Below are positions 15,490 to 23,762 of a stretch of 48,763 bases of DNA, piece by piece. Made by a program: the position numbers and the translations under genes. How positions within the stretch are numbered: the first letter of the stretch is position 1; each line of letters starts with the position of its first letter. This stretch comes from JAAZMA01 sp036720245 (GTDB lineage Bacteria; Bacillota; Clostridia; Tissierellales; Tepidimicrobiaceae), in assembly GCA_036720245.1 (NCBI GenBank), contig DAIMNI010000012.1, forward strand, positions 1 through 48,763, written 5' to 3'. The notes under the pieces were generated by a model. It saw only the letters and a program-made list of their open reading frames with translations. It made no database searches and had not been told where the DNA came from.

Positions 15490-16662
15490 CTATATCTTTT
15501 TACCATGCAATGCTCTGTACTTTAATCTAACTGAAGTATATGGAGTTTTGACTTTTGGATAATTTAAAGCCTTTTTATTAAGCTGTATATCCTTTCCATT
15601 AGATTTTACAACTATAGTGCCTAATTTATCTGTACGATAAAGCTTAGCTCCTACATTCTGTAATCTATCCAAAACACATTTATCAGGTTGTCCATAAAAG
15701 CTACACCAACCTACGGAAATTACTGCATATTTTGGATTTACTTCATTGATAAATATTTCTGAAGAGGAAGTGCAGCTACCATGATGTCCTACTTTTAATA
15801 AATCTGCCTTTACATTTCTACCACTTTTTAAGATTTCCATTTCTGAAACTTGTTCTGCATCTCCTGTAAATAAAAAAGAATTCTCTTTATATACATATTT
15901 TATTACTATGGAATAATTATTGATTCTATTATATAAATCACTATTAGGTGCAAGTATAGTAAAATACCCTTCGCCCAAATAATAAGTATTTCCTGGGTAG
16001 GGATGGATTAAATTTATCCCTTTGCTTTTTATCAATTCTAATAAATTCCTGTGCATTTTATAATTTCTTTTTATTTCATATGGATTTTCAGTGTTTATAA
16101 TTATATTTTCTATGGGAATATTTTTTATAATTCTTGGAAGTCCTCCAATATGATCATTATGGGAATGAGTAACAATTAAATAATCTAGCTTTTCTATATT
16201 GTGGCTTTTAAGGTATCTTAATATAGGTTTGCCACTTATCCCATAGCCTCCATCTATAAGGAGATTTTTGTTTGATTGCTGAATTAATATGGAATCTGCT
16301 TGTCCGATGTTTAGAAAATGAATTGTTAAATCTTTTTCTGGAATAGAATCAATATTTTTTTTATTTCTTTTGATTAATGATTTTATATTAAAAAAAGAAT
16401 GAAATACCCCTACTGCTGATATAATGACTAAAATAGTCGAAATGAAAAATATATTCTTTGTAATAGTTAAACTATTGCCTACAGGATATATATCCATTAA
16501 ATCTAATAGGGAAAAAAACATAAATGGTGATGATAATAGAAATAACAACATAGCCCAAGTATGTATGAAATAATATATAGAAACAATATAGTAAAATATT
16601 GCAATTACACTTTTCCACAAAAGACTAGTACGAAATCCTGGGACATAGTTTAAAAACAACAT
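15490..16662 (-). CDS. Membrane-anchored ComEC/Rec2-like metallo-beta-lactamase protein
   Basis: A 390-residue protein with about three hydrophobic N-terminal segments and a metallo-beta-lactamase domain like the C-terminal part of ComEC: FLNIGQADSILIQ, LIDGGYGISG, the metal motif HSHNDHIGG, FTGDAEQVSE, and KVGHHGSCTSSS. The ComEC competence channel domain is absent, so DNA uptake is not implied. Nuclease or another phosphoesterase activity is possible. Binding site GGAAGGAG fixes the ATG at 16662; an in-frame TTG at 16680 overlaps that site. A hairpin terminator (16741-16778) separates it from the broken hxlR gene upstream. Confidence 0.85.
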   Translation of the reverse strand: MLFLNYVPGFRTSLLWKSVIAIFYYIVSIYYFIHTWAMLLFLLSSPFMFFSLLDLMDIYPVGNSLTITKNIFFISTILVIISAVGVFHSFFNIKSLIKRNKKNIDSIPEKDLTIHFLNIGQADSILIQQSNKNLLIDGGYGISGKPILRYLKSHNIEKLDYLIVTHSHNDHIGGLPRIIKNIPIENIIINTENPYEIKRNYKMHRNLLELIKSKGINLIHPYPGNTYYLGEGYFTILAPNSDLYNRINNYSIVIKYVYKENSFLFTGDAEQVSEMEILKSGRNVKADLLKVGHHGSCTSSSEIFINEVNPKYAVISVGWCSFYGQPDKCVLDRLQNVGAKLYRTDKLGTIVVKSNGKDIQLNKKALNYPKVKTPYTSVRLKYRALHGKKI

Positions 16663-16740
16663 TTTTAAGACTCCTTCCAAATAACTATATTTTAATTATA
16701 ACACATTTTTTGTTGTTTTTTAACAAATTTAATTCTTTTT

Positions 16741-16778
16741 TAAATAAAAGCCTCGACTAATGTCGAAGCTTTTATTTA
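16741..16778. terminator. Terminator after the broken hxlR gene
   Basis: TAAATAAAAGCCTCGAC (16741-16757) and GTCGAAGCTTTTATTTA (16762-16778) pair with one mismatch around TAAT. The hxlR stop codon lies inside it. Confidence 0.8.
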
Positions 16779-17113
16779 AATATGCTTATCTATTATTACT
16801 AAATCTTTTTCATCAAAATATTCATCACATTCTTTACAATAGTATTTAATACTTACTTCACTATTGCATTTTTTATGGCCTATAGTTCTATTACAATCTT
16901 CTAAATACTTATTTGCCCAAATTGTCATAGAATTAAACACATGATTAAAATCTCTCCCTTTTTCTGTAATTATATATTCATATCTTGGAGGATGTTCGCT
17001 ATATAATTACAGAAAAAGGGAGAGATTCTATGAAGAACCAATATAGTCCATCTATCTCCAAGTATATTAAGAGTTTTTGCTAAATTGCAATCTAAATCAT
17101 AAGTAGACTTCAT
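16776..17113 (-). pseudogene. HxlR-family regulator destroyed by deletion and inverted duplication
   Basis: The start is normal: GGGGGTGAT, then ATG and MKSTYDLDCNLAKTLNILGD, the conserved N-terminal cysteine and first helix of HxlR/YodB regulators. After WTILVLHRIS the frame runs into foreign residues and stops at 16970. A second frame then resumes with EHPPRYEYIITEKGRDFNHV, the standard C-terminal half, and continues to a stop in the terminator at 16776. About 45 codons of the DNA-reading core are missing. In their place is an exact inverted copy of 28 bases from the downstream half. It follows the CcdA-thioredoxin gene by 22 bases, so it was probably that operon's own regulator. Confidence 0.85.
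16949..17027. repeat. Perfect 28-bp inverted repeat inside hxlR
   Basis: Positions 16949-16976 and 17000-17027 are exact reverse complements, 23 bases apart. The 16949-16976 arm is native coding sequence (YIITEKGRD on the minus strand); the 17000-17027 arm replaces the missing middle of the gene. Confidence 0.9.
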
Positions 17114-17135
17114 AGTATATCACCCCCAATTAAAA

Positions 17136-18341
17136 TTATCTTGCATCGTTTATTAAACTTTCCATAGTTTCTTTATCAATTGCTCCTAGTGAATAGTCTT
17201 TTACATTACCTTCTTTATCTATTATAAAAGTACTAGGGAAGGATCGTATATAATATTTAGAGAAGATTTCCCCCTCTTCATCAAAAGCCACTGGAAAAGT
17301 ATAATCTTCATCCTTTAAAAATTTAATTATATGGTCTATATCTCCTTCCTTGCCTAAATTAGGACCCGCTACTCCCAATATTATTATATCTTCTTGATTT
17401 AAATTATTTTCATTATAAATTTCCTCTATAAAAGGCATCTCCATTCTACATGGTGGACACCAAGTAGCCCAGAAGTTTAAAAACACAATCTTTCCCTTAT
17501 AGTCACTTAAAGTATGAGTATTTCCATATTGGTCTACTAATGTGAAATCTGGTGCAGGAATTTTTTCGTCCTCCTCTTCAGATAAATTTTCATTGTTTTC
17601 TTCTACATCTTGGCTAATTTCAGCATTTGGTTTATCTATGTTTTTTATTTGTGTTATAATATTATCTGTTCCACCTAAAGTCATTACCAATCCTACAATT
17701 ATTAATAAAGCTCCTCCTGCTTTTTGAATTTTATCCATATGAAGTTTTAATTTATCTAAATGTTCAAATAGCCTATTATAAAACAAAGATATAATAATAA
17801 AAGGTAGAGTAAATCCTAAAGTATATACTAATATTAATAAATTCCCTGCCAATATGCTCTCAGTATTAGATGCCATTATAAGTGCAGCACCAAGCATTGG
17901 TCCAACACATGGAGTCCAGCCAAAACTAAAAGTAAATCCTAATATATAGGCAGTTAAAGGTTTCATCTCTTGAAATTCCATATTAAATCTTTTTCCTTTT
18001 TGGAGAAATGGAAGTTTTAAATATCCAGCATAAAAAAGCCCCATAATAATTATTATAATTCCACCAATTTTACCTAAAAGACTTTTATTAATGGCAATAA
18101 ATTGACTTAATACATTTAAAGAAGTTCCTAGTATGAAAAAGGTAGTAGATATTCCCAATACAAATAGTATTGTATTTTTTAAAATTGGACTATTTTTAAC
18201 CCCTACTTCTCCCTTCTTTAAATCTTTAACGCTACTACCAGATAATATAGCCAAATATACTGGTAAAATTGACAGTACACAGGGCGAGAATAAGGAAAGA
18301 AGCCCTTCTAAAAATACTACAAAAACATTTGCAGAACCCAT
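17136..18341 (-). CDS. CcdA-type membrane thiol transporter fused to a TlpA/ResA-like thioredoxin domain
   Basis: A 401-residue fusion that carries reducing power across the membrane to an outer thioredoxin. The N-terminal CcdA/DsbD-like domain (about 1-230) has the paired cysteines in FSPCVLSILPVYLAILSG and GWTPCVGPMLGAAL on two half-repeats. An acidic linker (EENNENLSEEEDEK) leads to a thioredoxin-fold domain with WATWCPPCRMEMP (WCxxC) and SFPSTFIID carrying the cis-proline. Likely targets are extracellular cysteines, such as cytochrome c apoproteins, spore or cell-wall proteins, or peroxides. GGAGGT precedes the ATG. A 29-bp palindrome (18386-18414) lies in front, and the broken redox-type regulator HxlR follows in the same unit. 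Confidence 0.92.
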   Translation of the reverse strand: MGSANVFVVFLEGLLSLFSPCVLSILPVYLAILSGSSVKDLKKGEVGVKNSPILKNTILFVLGISTTFFILGTSLNVLSQFIAINKSLLGKIGGIIIIIMGLFYAGYLKLPFLQKGKRFNMEFQEMKPLTAYILGFTFSFGWTPCVGPMLGAALIMASNTESILAGNLLILVYTLGFTLPFIIISLFYNRLFEHLDKLKLHMDKIQKAGGALLIIVGLVMTLGGTDNIITQIKNIDKPNAEISQDVEENNENLSEEEDEKIPAPDFTLVDQYGNTHTLSDYKGKIVFLNFWATWCPPCRMEMPFIEEIYNENNLNQEDIIILGVAGPNLGKEGDIDHIIKFLKDEDYTFPVAFDEEGEIFSKYYIRSFPSTFIIDKEGNVKDYSLGAIDKETMESLINDAR

Positions 18342-18370
18342 ATTTAAATACCTCCATTTTCTCGTTATTA

Positions 18371-18414
18371 GTAACTTTACTTTTTAAAGTTACTTTATAT
18401 TATAAAGTAACTTT
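18371..18414. promoter_or_regulatory. 29-bp perfect palindrome plus extra half-site upstream of the ccdA-thioredoxin gene
   Basis: AAAGTTACTTTATA (18386-18399), a central T, and TATAAAGTAACTTT (18401-18414) form a perfect palindrome. A third half-site GTAACTTT is at 18371-18378, giving alternative pairing. The position 45 to 75 bases before the gene and the symmetry suggest a dimeric repressor site; HxlR proteins bind similar TACT/AGTA-type palindromes. Confidence 0.6.
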
Positions 18415-18430
18415 TGAAGTAAGTCAATAA

Positions 18431-18470
18431 AAAACTTCTGAATCTTTATTAATTTAAATTCAGAAGCCTC
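18431..18470 (-). terminator. Terminator after the small thioredoxin gene
   Basis: CTTCTGAAT (18435-18443) pairs with ATTCAGAAG (18458-18466), and on the minus strand the hairpin is followed by TTTTTTATTG. It ends the COG0523-ArsR-permease-thioredoxin operon. Confidence 0.7.
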
Positions 18471-18526
18471 AAAATATATTTATTATAAATTTATTTCCTA
18501 TAATATTTTACCTTTAGATAATATGT

Positions 18527-18754
18527 CTACAAATACTTCTTTATTTCTTTTACAGATAATACTTTCCCTGTAGATACAATCTTATCATTAATTACCAATG
18601 TAGGAGTAGTCATTACTCCATAGCTTACTATTTCTTTTAAATCCCCAATGACTTCTATATTTGCATCCATATTTAATTCCTCTAAGGCTAATTTTAGATT
18701 TTTCTCTAATTTTTCACATTTAGAACATCCAATTCCTAATATCTTTATCACCAT
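18527..18754 (-). CDS. Small thioredoxin-like redox protein
   Basis: A 75-residue glutaredoxin/thioredoxin-fold protein of the archaeal/bacterial small thioredoxin type (redox-active disulfide protein 2). It has GIGCSKCEKLEKNL with the CxxC active site near the N-terminus, and VMTTPTLVIND with the cis-proline. Cytoplasmic, no signal peptide. These small proteins are often encoded with PF03773 permeases and ArsR regulators, as here: the permease ends 11 bases upstream. A role in reducing cysteines of the permease or in handling thiol-bound metal(loid) is inference. Confidence 0.9.
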   Translation of the reverse strand: MVIKILGIGCSKCEKLEKNLKLALEELNMDANIEVIGDLKEIVSYGVMTTPTLVINDKIVSTGKVLSVKEIKKYL

Positions 18755-18765
18755 TTTAATGCCTC

Positions 18766-19770
18766 CTATACAAGTAAAAATGAAATAAAATTGAGTCCAT
18801 ATCCTACAATTATTATCCCTACGGTTACAATAATCACAAAAGTAGCTAGTAATTTTGGCTTTACTACTTTACTTAACATAATTAACGAAGGTATAGATAA
18901 TGTAGTTACTCCCATCATAAAGGATGTAACTGTACCAATCCCTACCCCCTTGGCAATTAAAGCCTCTGCTATGGGAATAGTCCCAAATATATCAGCATAA
19001 ATTGGTATACCAATAAATGTGGCTATTAATACTGAAAATGGATTGCTTTCACCTAAAACTTTTTCAATTATGGTTTCTGGAATCCAATTATGAATAGCTG
19101 CTCCTATTCCTACTCCAATTAAAATATATGGCCATACCCTTCCCACTATATCTCCTGCTTGGCTTTTGGAAAACTCTATCCTATCCCTACGAACCATTTC
19201 GTTTTCTTCTATATATGCATCTTCAACTCCCCACACAAAGCTCTCTACATATTTTTCCATATTTAAATTATTAATTAAAACTCCACCTACAATTGCTATG
19301 GCAATACCTACTATTACATAAACTACCGCAATTTTCGTTCCAAAAAAAGATATTAATAACATAAGGGATGCTAAATCTATCATAGGTGAGGATATTAAAA
19401 ATGAAAATGTAGCTCCTAGGGGAAGGCCTGCAGATACAAAACCTACAAAAATAGGAATACTAGAACAAGAACAAAATGGCGTTAAAATTCCCAATAAAGC
19501 CCCTAATATATTTCCTTTAATACCTTTAATTCCTCCAATTATTTTCCTAGTCCTCTCTGGTGGAAAATAAGATTGAATATAGGATATTATGAAAATCATC
19601 ACCGATAGAAGTATGAAAATCTTTATAGTATCATAAATAAAAAAATGAACACTTCCACCTAATCTAGTTTCGATTGATAATCCAAATGCTTTCTCTACTA
19701 ATAATTCTACTAAATCCCAAAGCCATTTCATTTTCAATAACTGATTATTTAGCCAAGTAAATATCCCCAT
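18766..19770 (-). CDS. PF03773 permease (ArsP-like)
   Basis: Membrane permease of 334 residues with about eight to ten transmembrane helices. The signature TPFCSCSSIPIFVGFVSAG carries the paired cysteines of ArsP-type permeases. A second block, GIPIYADIFGTIPIAEAL, mirrors it. ArsP members export trivalent organoarsenicals; others in the family have unknown cargo. The ArsR gene immediately upstream carries a CVC metalloid-type motif, which supports export of arsenic, antimony or a soft metal, but this is not proven. The start ATG at 19770 is chosen because AGGTGG precedes it; an in-frame GTG at 19782 overlaps that site. Confidence 0.88.
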   Translation of the reverse strand: MGIFTWLNNQLLKMKWLWDLVELLVEKAFGLSIETRLGGSVHFFIYDTIKIFILLSVMIFIISYIQSYFPPERTRKIIGGIKGIKGNILGALLGILTPFCSCSSIPIFVGFVSAGLPLGATFSFLISSPMIDLASLMLLISFFGTKIAVVYVIVGIAIAIVGGVLINNLNMEKYVESFVWGVEDAYIEENEMVRRDRIEFSKSQAGDIVGRVWPYILIGVGIGAAIHNWIPETIIEKVLGESNPFSVLIATFIGIPIYADIFGTIPIAEALIAKGVGIGTVTSFMMGVTTLSIPSLIMLSKVVKPKLLATFVIIVTVGIIIVGYGLNFISFLLV

Positions 19771-19782
19771 GAAAAACACCAC

Positions 19783-20136
19783 CTATTCTGATTTACGCAT
19801 ATTTATTAATTCAATATATTTTGCTGCAGCTTTACTTTTCTCTATATCGGATTTTAAAACTGGGTATTTTTCTATACTGTCAACTATTTTTCCTAATATA
19901 TCTTCAAATAATTTATCCTCCATATTTAGAGAATAAAAAGTGTATTGTTCTTTCTTCTCGTCTTTTACCAATCCCATATCCCTAAGCCTTCCCAAATGCT
20001 TAGATACATTAGGTTGAGATATACCAGTTATGCCAGTTAATTGACATACACAAAATTCATTATGGTATAAAAGCACCATTATTCGAAGTCTTGTTTCATC
20101 TGAAAGTAATTTAAAATAATTTAATAATTTATCCAT
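19783..20136 (-). CDS. ArsR-family metalloregulator
   Basis: Winged-helix repressor of 117 residues. YHNEFCVCQLTGITGISQPN contains the CVC pair in the helix before the recognition helix, the type 1 ArsR arrangement that binds As(III)/Sb(III). SQPNVSKHLGRLRDMGL is the recognition helix. A third cysteine ligand is not seen. The ATG at 20136 follows GGTAGGGGAT; a longer frame upstream overlaps the GTPase gene and lacks a site. It is the second gene of a four-gene unit and probably represses it through the palindrome at 21096-21117. Confidence 0.9.
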   Translation of the reverse strand: MDKLLNYFKLLSDETRLRIMVLLYHNEFCVCQLTGITGISQPNVSKHLGRLRDMGLVKDEKKEQYTFYSLNMEDKLFEDILGKIVDSIEKYPVLKSDIEKSKAAAKYIELINMRKSE

Positions 20137-20144
20137 ATTATCCC

Positions 20145-21077
20145 CTACCTTAAAATCATTTTTTCTCCAACTATATCCTCCCAAGCATTAAAAATAGGTC
20201 TAATTATCTGAGGCCCTATTTTAGAAATAATTACTAGTTCAGAAGCATTTTCACCTTTATTTGTTGGTTTTAAATTTACAATTTTATTTACCACATCTAC
20301 TTGTTTCCATCCATCTTCCAGTTTCATAAAACCTTTTATTCTATAACTATCTTCTTTTATAATATCTAAAAATGCTATAAGTTTTTCTTTAGAAATTTCC
20401 CCCTTATAAGTCAAAGTCAAGGTCTTTGGCCTATTTTCTGGAGTATTGGTAGTATCCTCTATGCCAAGCCAATCTTCTTTTAAAAGATCTTTCTCTAAAA
20501 AATTATAATCTATTTTCCCATTTATAGATTCTACTATTTCTACCTTGTCGTTTATATCCCTAATTTTTGCTTTAATCTTTTTAATTTGCTCTTTATCTAT
20601 TAAATCCACTTTAGATAAAATTACTAAATGGCAAAACTTAAGCTGTCTTTCTACAGTTTCTATATCCTCCACTTGCTTTAAAAAATTAACTCCATCAACT
20701 ATGCAAATAGCACCACTATAATCATATACATCCCCTTTGGCCACCTCTACTGCTTCTAAAAAATCTCCTATATTAGATGGATCAGCAAGTCCTGAACTTT
20801 CTACAAATACATATTCCATATTTCTATCTGCCATTTCCACTAAAGCAGATACAAAAGATAATTGTAAACAGGAACAAAATATTGAACCCTTATTTATTTC
20901 TACTAATTCCATTCCTTCTTTTTCTATTATAGTGCCATCTATTCCTACTTTACCAAATTCATTCATGATAACTGCTACTCTTTTGCCTTCTAAATCTTCT
21001 AGAACATTAGCAAGAAAAGTAGTTTTACCTGCACCTAAAAATCCTGTAAGTAAATATAATTTTGTTTTATTTTCCAT
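20145..21077 (-). CDS. COG0523 (CobW-like) GTPase, metal chaperone family
   Basis: G3E-family P-loop GTPase of 310 residues. TGFLGAGKTT (Walker A), MNEFGKVGIDG, VESSGLADP and LSKVDLID (guanine-specificity NKxD-like) are all present. The family metal motif CxCC is changed: here GSIFCSCLQ, with leucine in place of the last cysteine. A CobW C-terminal domain follows. Relatives deliver Zn, Co or other metals to target proteins using GTP. It leads an operon with ArsR, an ArsP-like permease and a small thioredoxin, so a role in handling a metal or metalloid is likely. Start ATG at 21077 with GGAGGAAAC; the stop overlaps the ArsR binding site. Confidence 0.88.
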   Translation of the reverse strand: MENKTKLYLLTGFLGAGKTTFLANVLEDLEGKRVAVIMNEFGKVGIDGTIIEKEGMELVEINKGSIFCSCLQLSFVSALVEMADRNMEYVFVESSGLADPSNIGDFLEAVEVAKGDVYDYSGAICIVDGVNFLKQVEDIETVERQLKFCHLVILSKVDLIDKEQIKKIKAKIRDINDKVEIVESINGKIDYNFLEKDLLKEDWLGIEDTTNTPENRPKTLTLTYKGEISKEKLIAFLDIIKEDSYRIKGFMKLEDGWKQVDVVNKIVNLKPTNKGENASELVIISKIGPQIIRPIFNAWEDIVGEKMILR

Positions 21078-21095
21078 ATAGTTTCCTCCTTTATT

Positions 21096-21117
21096 CATAT
21101 GCTTATATAGGCATATG
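21096..21117. promoter_or_regulatory. ArsR/SmtB-type operator
   Basis: CATATGC (21096-21102) and GCATATG (21111-21117) are exact arms around 8 bases, of the ATATG-N-CATAT type bound by ArsR/SmtB repressors. A further GCATAA half-site lies at about 21131-21137. It sits between the promoter and the GTPase start. Confidence 0.6.
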
Positions 21118-21128
21118 CGTATATTGTT

Positions 21129-21157
21129 ATATTATGCTTATTCTATATATTTGTCAA
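21129..21157 (-). promoter_or_regulatory. Promoter of the GTPase-ArsR-permease-thioredoxin operon
   Basis: A perfect TTGACA (21157-21152) lies 17 bases before TAATAT (21134-21129) on the minus strand. The operator palindrome follows within 12 bases. Confidence 0.6.
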
Positions 21158-21291
21158 GGACTCAATGATATTTTTGTCTTCAAGTTATCAACTCCTAACA
21201 TTGTTTAACTTTGACTTTCTTTGACCTTTTTTATTTAATATTAACATTTAATAAGCTATTATTCAAACTCTAACTTAATTTATTGAAAATT

Positions 21292-21340
21292 AAAAGCAGC
21301 CACCTTTTTTCTGAACTTATACTAAAATGGTGGCTGTTTA
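21292..21340 (-). terminator. Terminator of the liv operon
   Basis: CAGCCACC (21297-21304) and GGTGGCTG (21329-21336) pair around a 24-base loop just after the livF stop codon. On the minus strand the stem is followed by CTTTTAATTTT. Confidence 0.7.
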
Positions 21341-21348
21341 ACAGACTA

Positions 21349-22050
21349 TTATAAACCTAAATAAGCCTTCTTTACCATATCGGATTGTAATAACTCTTCT
21401 CCTGTTCCATCCATAACTATTCTTCCATTTTGGAGTACATAGCCTCTATCAGCAATTTCCAATACCTCCTGCACATTTTGTTCTACAATAAGTATGGTAA
21501 CTTCATCTTTTATTTGTTTCAGAATATCCATTACCCTTTCTACTACAACTGGGGCTAAACCTAGGGATACCTCATCTAACATAAGTATCTTGGGATTAGA
21601 CATTAAGCCTCTAGCTATGGCTAACATCTGCTGTTCCCCACCACTTAAAGTTTCTGATTTCTGAAATTCTCTATCCTTTAGAATAGGAAATAGTTCATAA
21701 ATCTCCTCTAATCTAGCAAGTTTCTTAGCATCCGATTGAATAACAAATGCACCTAATAACAAATTATCTCTAACACTCATTTTACCAAAAACTTGGCGTC
21801 CTTCAGGCACATGAGCTATTCCCTTTTCTACAATTTTATAAGAAGGTATATTGTCAATCCTTTCCCCCATAAATTCTATTTCCCCACTACTAGGTTTTAA
21901 TATACCAGAAATGGTTTTTATTAATGTAGATTTACCCGAGCCATTAGATCCAACTATGGACACCATCTCGCCCTGCTTCACCTCTAAGGAAATGTCAAAT
22001 AGCACTGGAACATTGCCATATCCTGAATTAATGTTTTTGATTTTCAGCAT
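21349..22050 (-). CDS. livF: Branched-chain amino-acid ABC transporter ATPase LivF
   Basis: Second ATPase of the LIV importer, 233 residues, membrane-associated. Walker A GSNGSGKST, signature LSGGEQQMLAIARGL, Walker B ILMLDEVSLGLAP and the switch-histidine region ILIVEQNV are intact. LAHVPEGRQVFGKMSV-like sequence (HVPEGRQVF) is typical of LivF. AGGAGGTAAAT precedes the ATG, which lies 23 bases inside the end of livG, so translation is coupled. It is the last gene of livKHMGF. Confidence 0.95.
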   Translation of the reverse strand: MLKIKNINSGYGNVPVLFDISLEVKQGEMVSIVGSNGSGKSTLIKTISGILKPSSGEIEFMGERIDNIPSYKIVEKGIAHVPEGRQVFGKMSVRDNLLLGAFVIQSDAKKLARLEEIYELFPILKDREFQKSETLSGGEQQMLAIARGLMSNPKILMLDEVSLGLAPVVVERVMDILKQIKDEVTILIVEQNVQEVLEIADRGYVLQNGRIVMDGTGEELLQSDMVKKAYLGL

Positions 22051-22768
22051 GATATTTACCTCCTAAATAAGCTTTAATAACTTCTTCATTGTTGACAACA
22101 TCCTGCGGAGGTCCTTGGGCAATTTTTTTACCCGCGTTTAAAACCACAACATTATCTGAAATAGGCATAATAGCCTCCATAATATGCTCCACAAGTAAAA
22201 GGGATATTCCATTTTCTTTTAACTGTAAAATTAAGTCCATTACTTCCTTTATTTCTGTTTGATTTAACCCGGCCATGCATTCGTCCAGCATCAAAATATT
22301 AGGTTTTGTAGCTAATGCTCGAGCAATTTCTACTCTCTTTCTATCAGCAATTGTCAGATTTGCCCCTAAAACATTCTTTTTACTATATAAACCAGTTACC
22401 CCTAAAACTTCTTTAGTATATTCCTCCGCCTCTTGTCTACTTTTAGCCTGGAGAAAAGCACCAGTCATAACATTTTCTTCAACAGTCATCTCATTTAAAG
22501 TTTTAACTATTTGAAAGGTTCGGGTAATACCAAGATCTGCAATTTCATAAGGGGCTAGCCCTATAATATCCTGACCTTTATACAAAACTTTTCCCTCATA
22601 GGGTTTATAGAATCCAGTAATGCAGTTAAATAATGTAGTTTTACCTGCTCCATTTGGCCCAATTAAACTAACTATTTCATTTTCATGGATATCAAAGGAA
22701 ACATCTTCATTGGCAATTAATGAATCAAACTTCATAGTAATGTTTTTAATCTCAAGAATTGGCTTCAA
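22028..22768 (-). CDS. livG: Branched-chain amino-acid ABC transporter ATPase LivG
   Basis: First ATPase of the LIV importer. Walker A GPNGAGKTT, LivG-type RTFQIVKTLNEMTVEENV, a divergent signature (LTIADRKRVEIARAL where LSGGQQRR would be usual), Walker B ILMLDECMAGL and LVEHIME. The loss of the LSGG serine/glycine pattern is unusual (it reads NLTIADRKR) and might lower activity or be lineage-specific. The TTG at 22768 (MKPILEIKNITM) is chosen: AGGTGAGGG lies 5 bases upstream; a GTG at 22780 lies within that site. It overlaps livM by 17 bases. Confidence 0.93.
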   Translation of the reverse strand: MKPILEIKNITMKFDSLIANEDVSFDIHENEIVSLIGPNGAGKTTLFNCITGFYKPYEGKVLYKGQDIIGLAPYEIADLGITRTFQIVKTLNEMTVEENVMTGAFLQAKSRQEAEEYTKEVLGVTGLYSKKNVLGANLTIADRKRVEIARALATKPNILMLDECMAGLNQTEIKEVMDLILQLKENGISLLLVEHIMEAIMPISDNVVVLNAGKKIAQGPPQDVVNNEEVIKAYLGGKYHAENQKH

Positions 22769-23762
22769 TCTTACCCTCACCTCCCTTTTCTTTCTTGCTA
22801 AATTTATTTATTATATTCTCTATTATACCTATAACACCTCTAGGTTGAATAGTAGTGATTAATACTATTAATAAACCATATATCATAAGGTCAATACCTG
22901 TACCAGAACCACCTATTTTTATTCTAGTATATTCAGAAAGGGGTATTAATATAGCAGATCCGATAAATGGACCATATATATTTCCAATTCCTCCAAGTAC
23001 AGTTAACAATACTATTTTCATAGAAATATCTAAAGAAAATATCATAAATGGATCTATATAAAGTATATATTGAGCATATATAGAACCAGCAATAGCTGAA
23101 ATAAATGCTGAAATGATCATAGCATATAGTTTATAAGTTGTAGGATTTATACCAATAGATTCGGCTACCTCATGGCTTTCCCTTATAGCCTTTAGATAAT
23201 AACCCATTTTTGAATTTTCCAGATAATCACATATGAAAATTGTAATTGCAAACATTATTAAACTTATATATATCCAAGGTAGCTTATCATTAAATTGCAA
23301 ATAAAGTAGTCTTTGCCCAAAACCTGCACTCCGTGGTACTAGGGGTACTGATATTCCTGTGGCCCCTTCTACATAATCCCAACTTATAAAGAGTTGCTTT
23401 ATTATTTCTGCAAAGGCCATAGTAGCAATTGCAAAATAATGCCCCTGAAGCCTAAAGCTTGGATAAGATATAACAGCGGCTATAGCTGATGCAATTATCC
23501 CACCTAATAACATACCTATCCAAGGTGTAATTCCATAATGATAATAAAGTATTACCGAGGTATAGGCACCTATACCAAAATATGCAGCATGTCCAAAAGA
23601 AGTTTGACCAGCGAAGCCCGTAAGTACATTCCAAGCTTCCCCTAATGTTGCAAATATTAACAACAAAACTAAAGCATTTAATGCTGCGGTAGCTTTCACA
23701 AATAAAGGCAGTATTGCAAGTACTGCAATTAAAATGATTAGAGTTTTTTTATTCTTTACCAT
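22752..23762 (-). CDS. livM: Branched-chain amino-acid ABC transporter permease LivM
   Basis: Integral membrane subunit, 336 residues, about nine helices. LNVLTGFAGQTSFGHAAYFGIGAYTS-type sequence (GQTSFGHAAYFG) and the cytoplasmic EAA-like loop ESIGINPTTYKLYAMIISAF, which contacts the ATPases, identify LivM. Its start overlaps the livH stop (ATGGTAA), and its end overlaps livG. The C-terminus is charged (KKEKGGEGK). Confidence 0.95.
   Translation of the reverse strand: MVKNKKTLIILIAVLAILPLFVKATAALNALVLLLIFATLGEAWNVLTGFAGQTSFGHAAYFGIGAYTSVILYYHYGITPWIGMLLGGIIASAIAAVISYPSFRLQGHYFAIATMAFAEIIKQLFISWDYVEGATGISVPLVPRSAGFGQRLLYLQFNDKLPWIYISLIMFAITIFICDYLENSKMGYYLKAIRESHEVAESIGINPTTYKLYAMIISAFISAIAGSIYAQYILYIDPFMIFSLDISMKIVLLTVLGGIGNIYGPFIGSAILIPLSEYTRIKIGGSGTGIDLMIYGLLIVLITTIQPRGVIGIIENIINKFSKKEKGGEGKIEANS

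Noticed and set aside
15490..16662. Competence protein ComEC
   Set aside because: Only the metallo-beta-lactamase part and three helices are present; the channel domain is absent.
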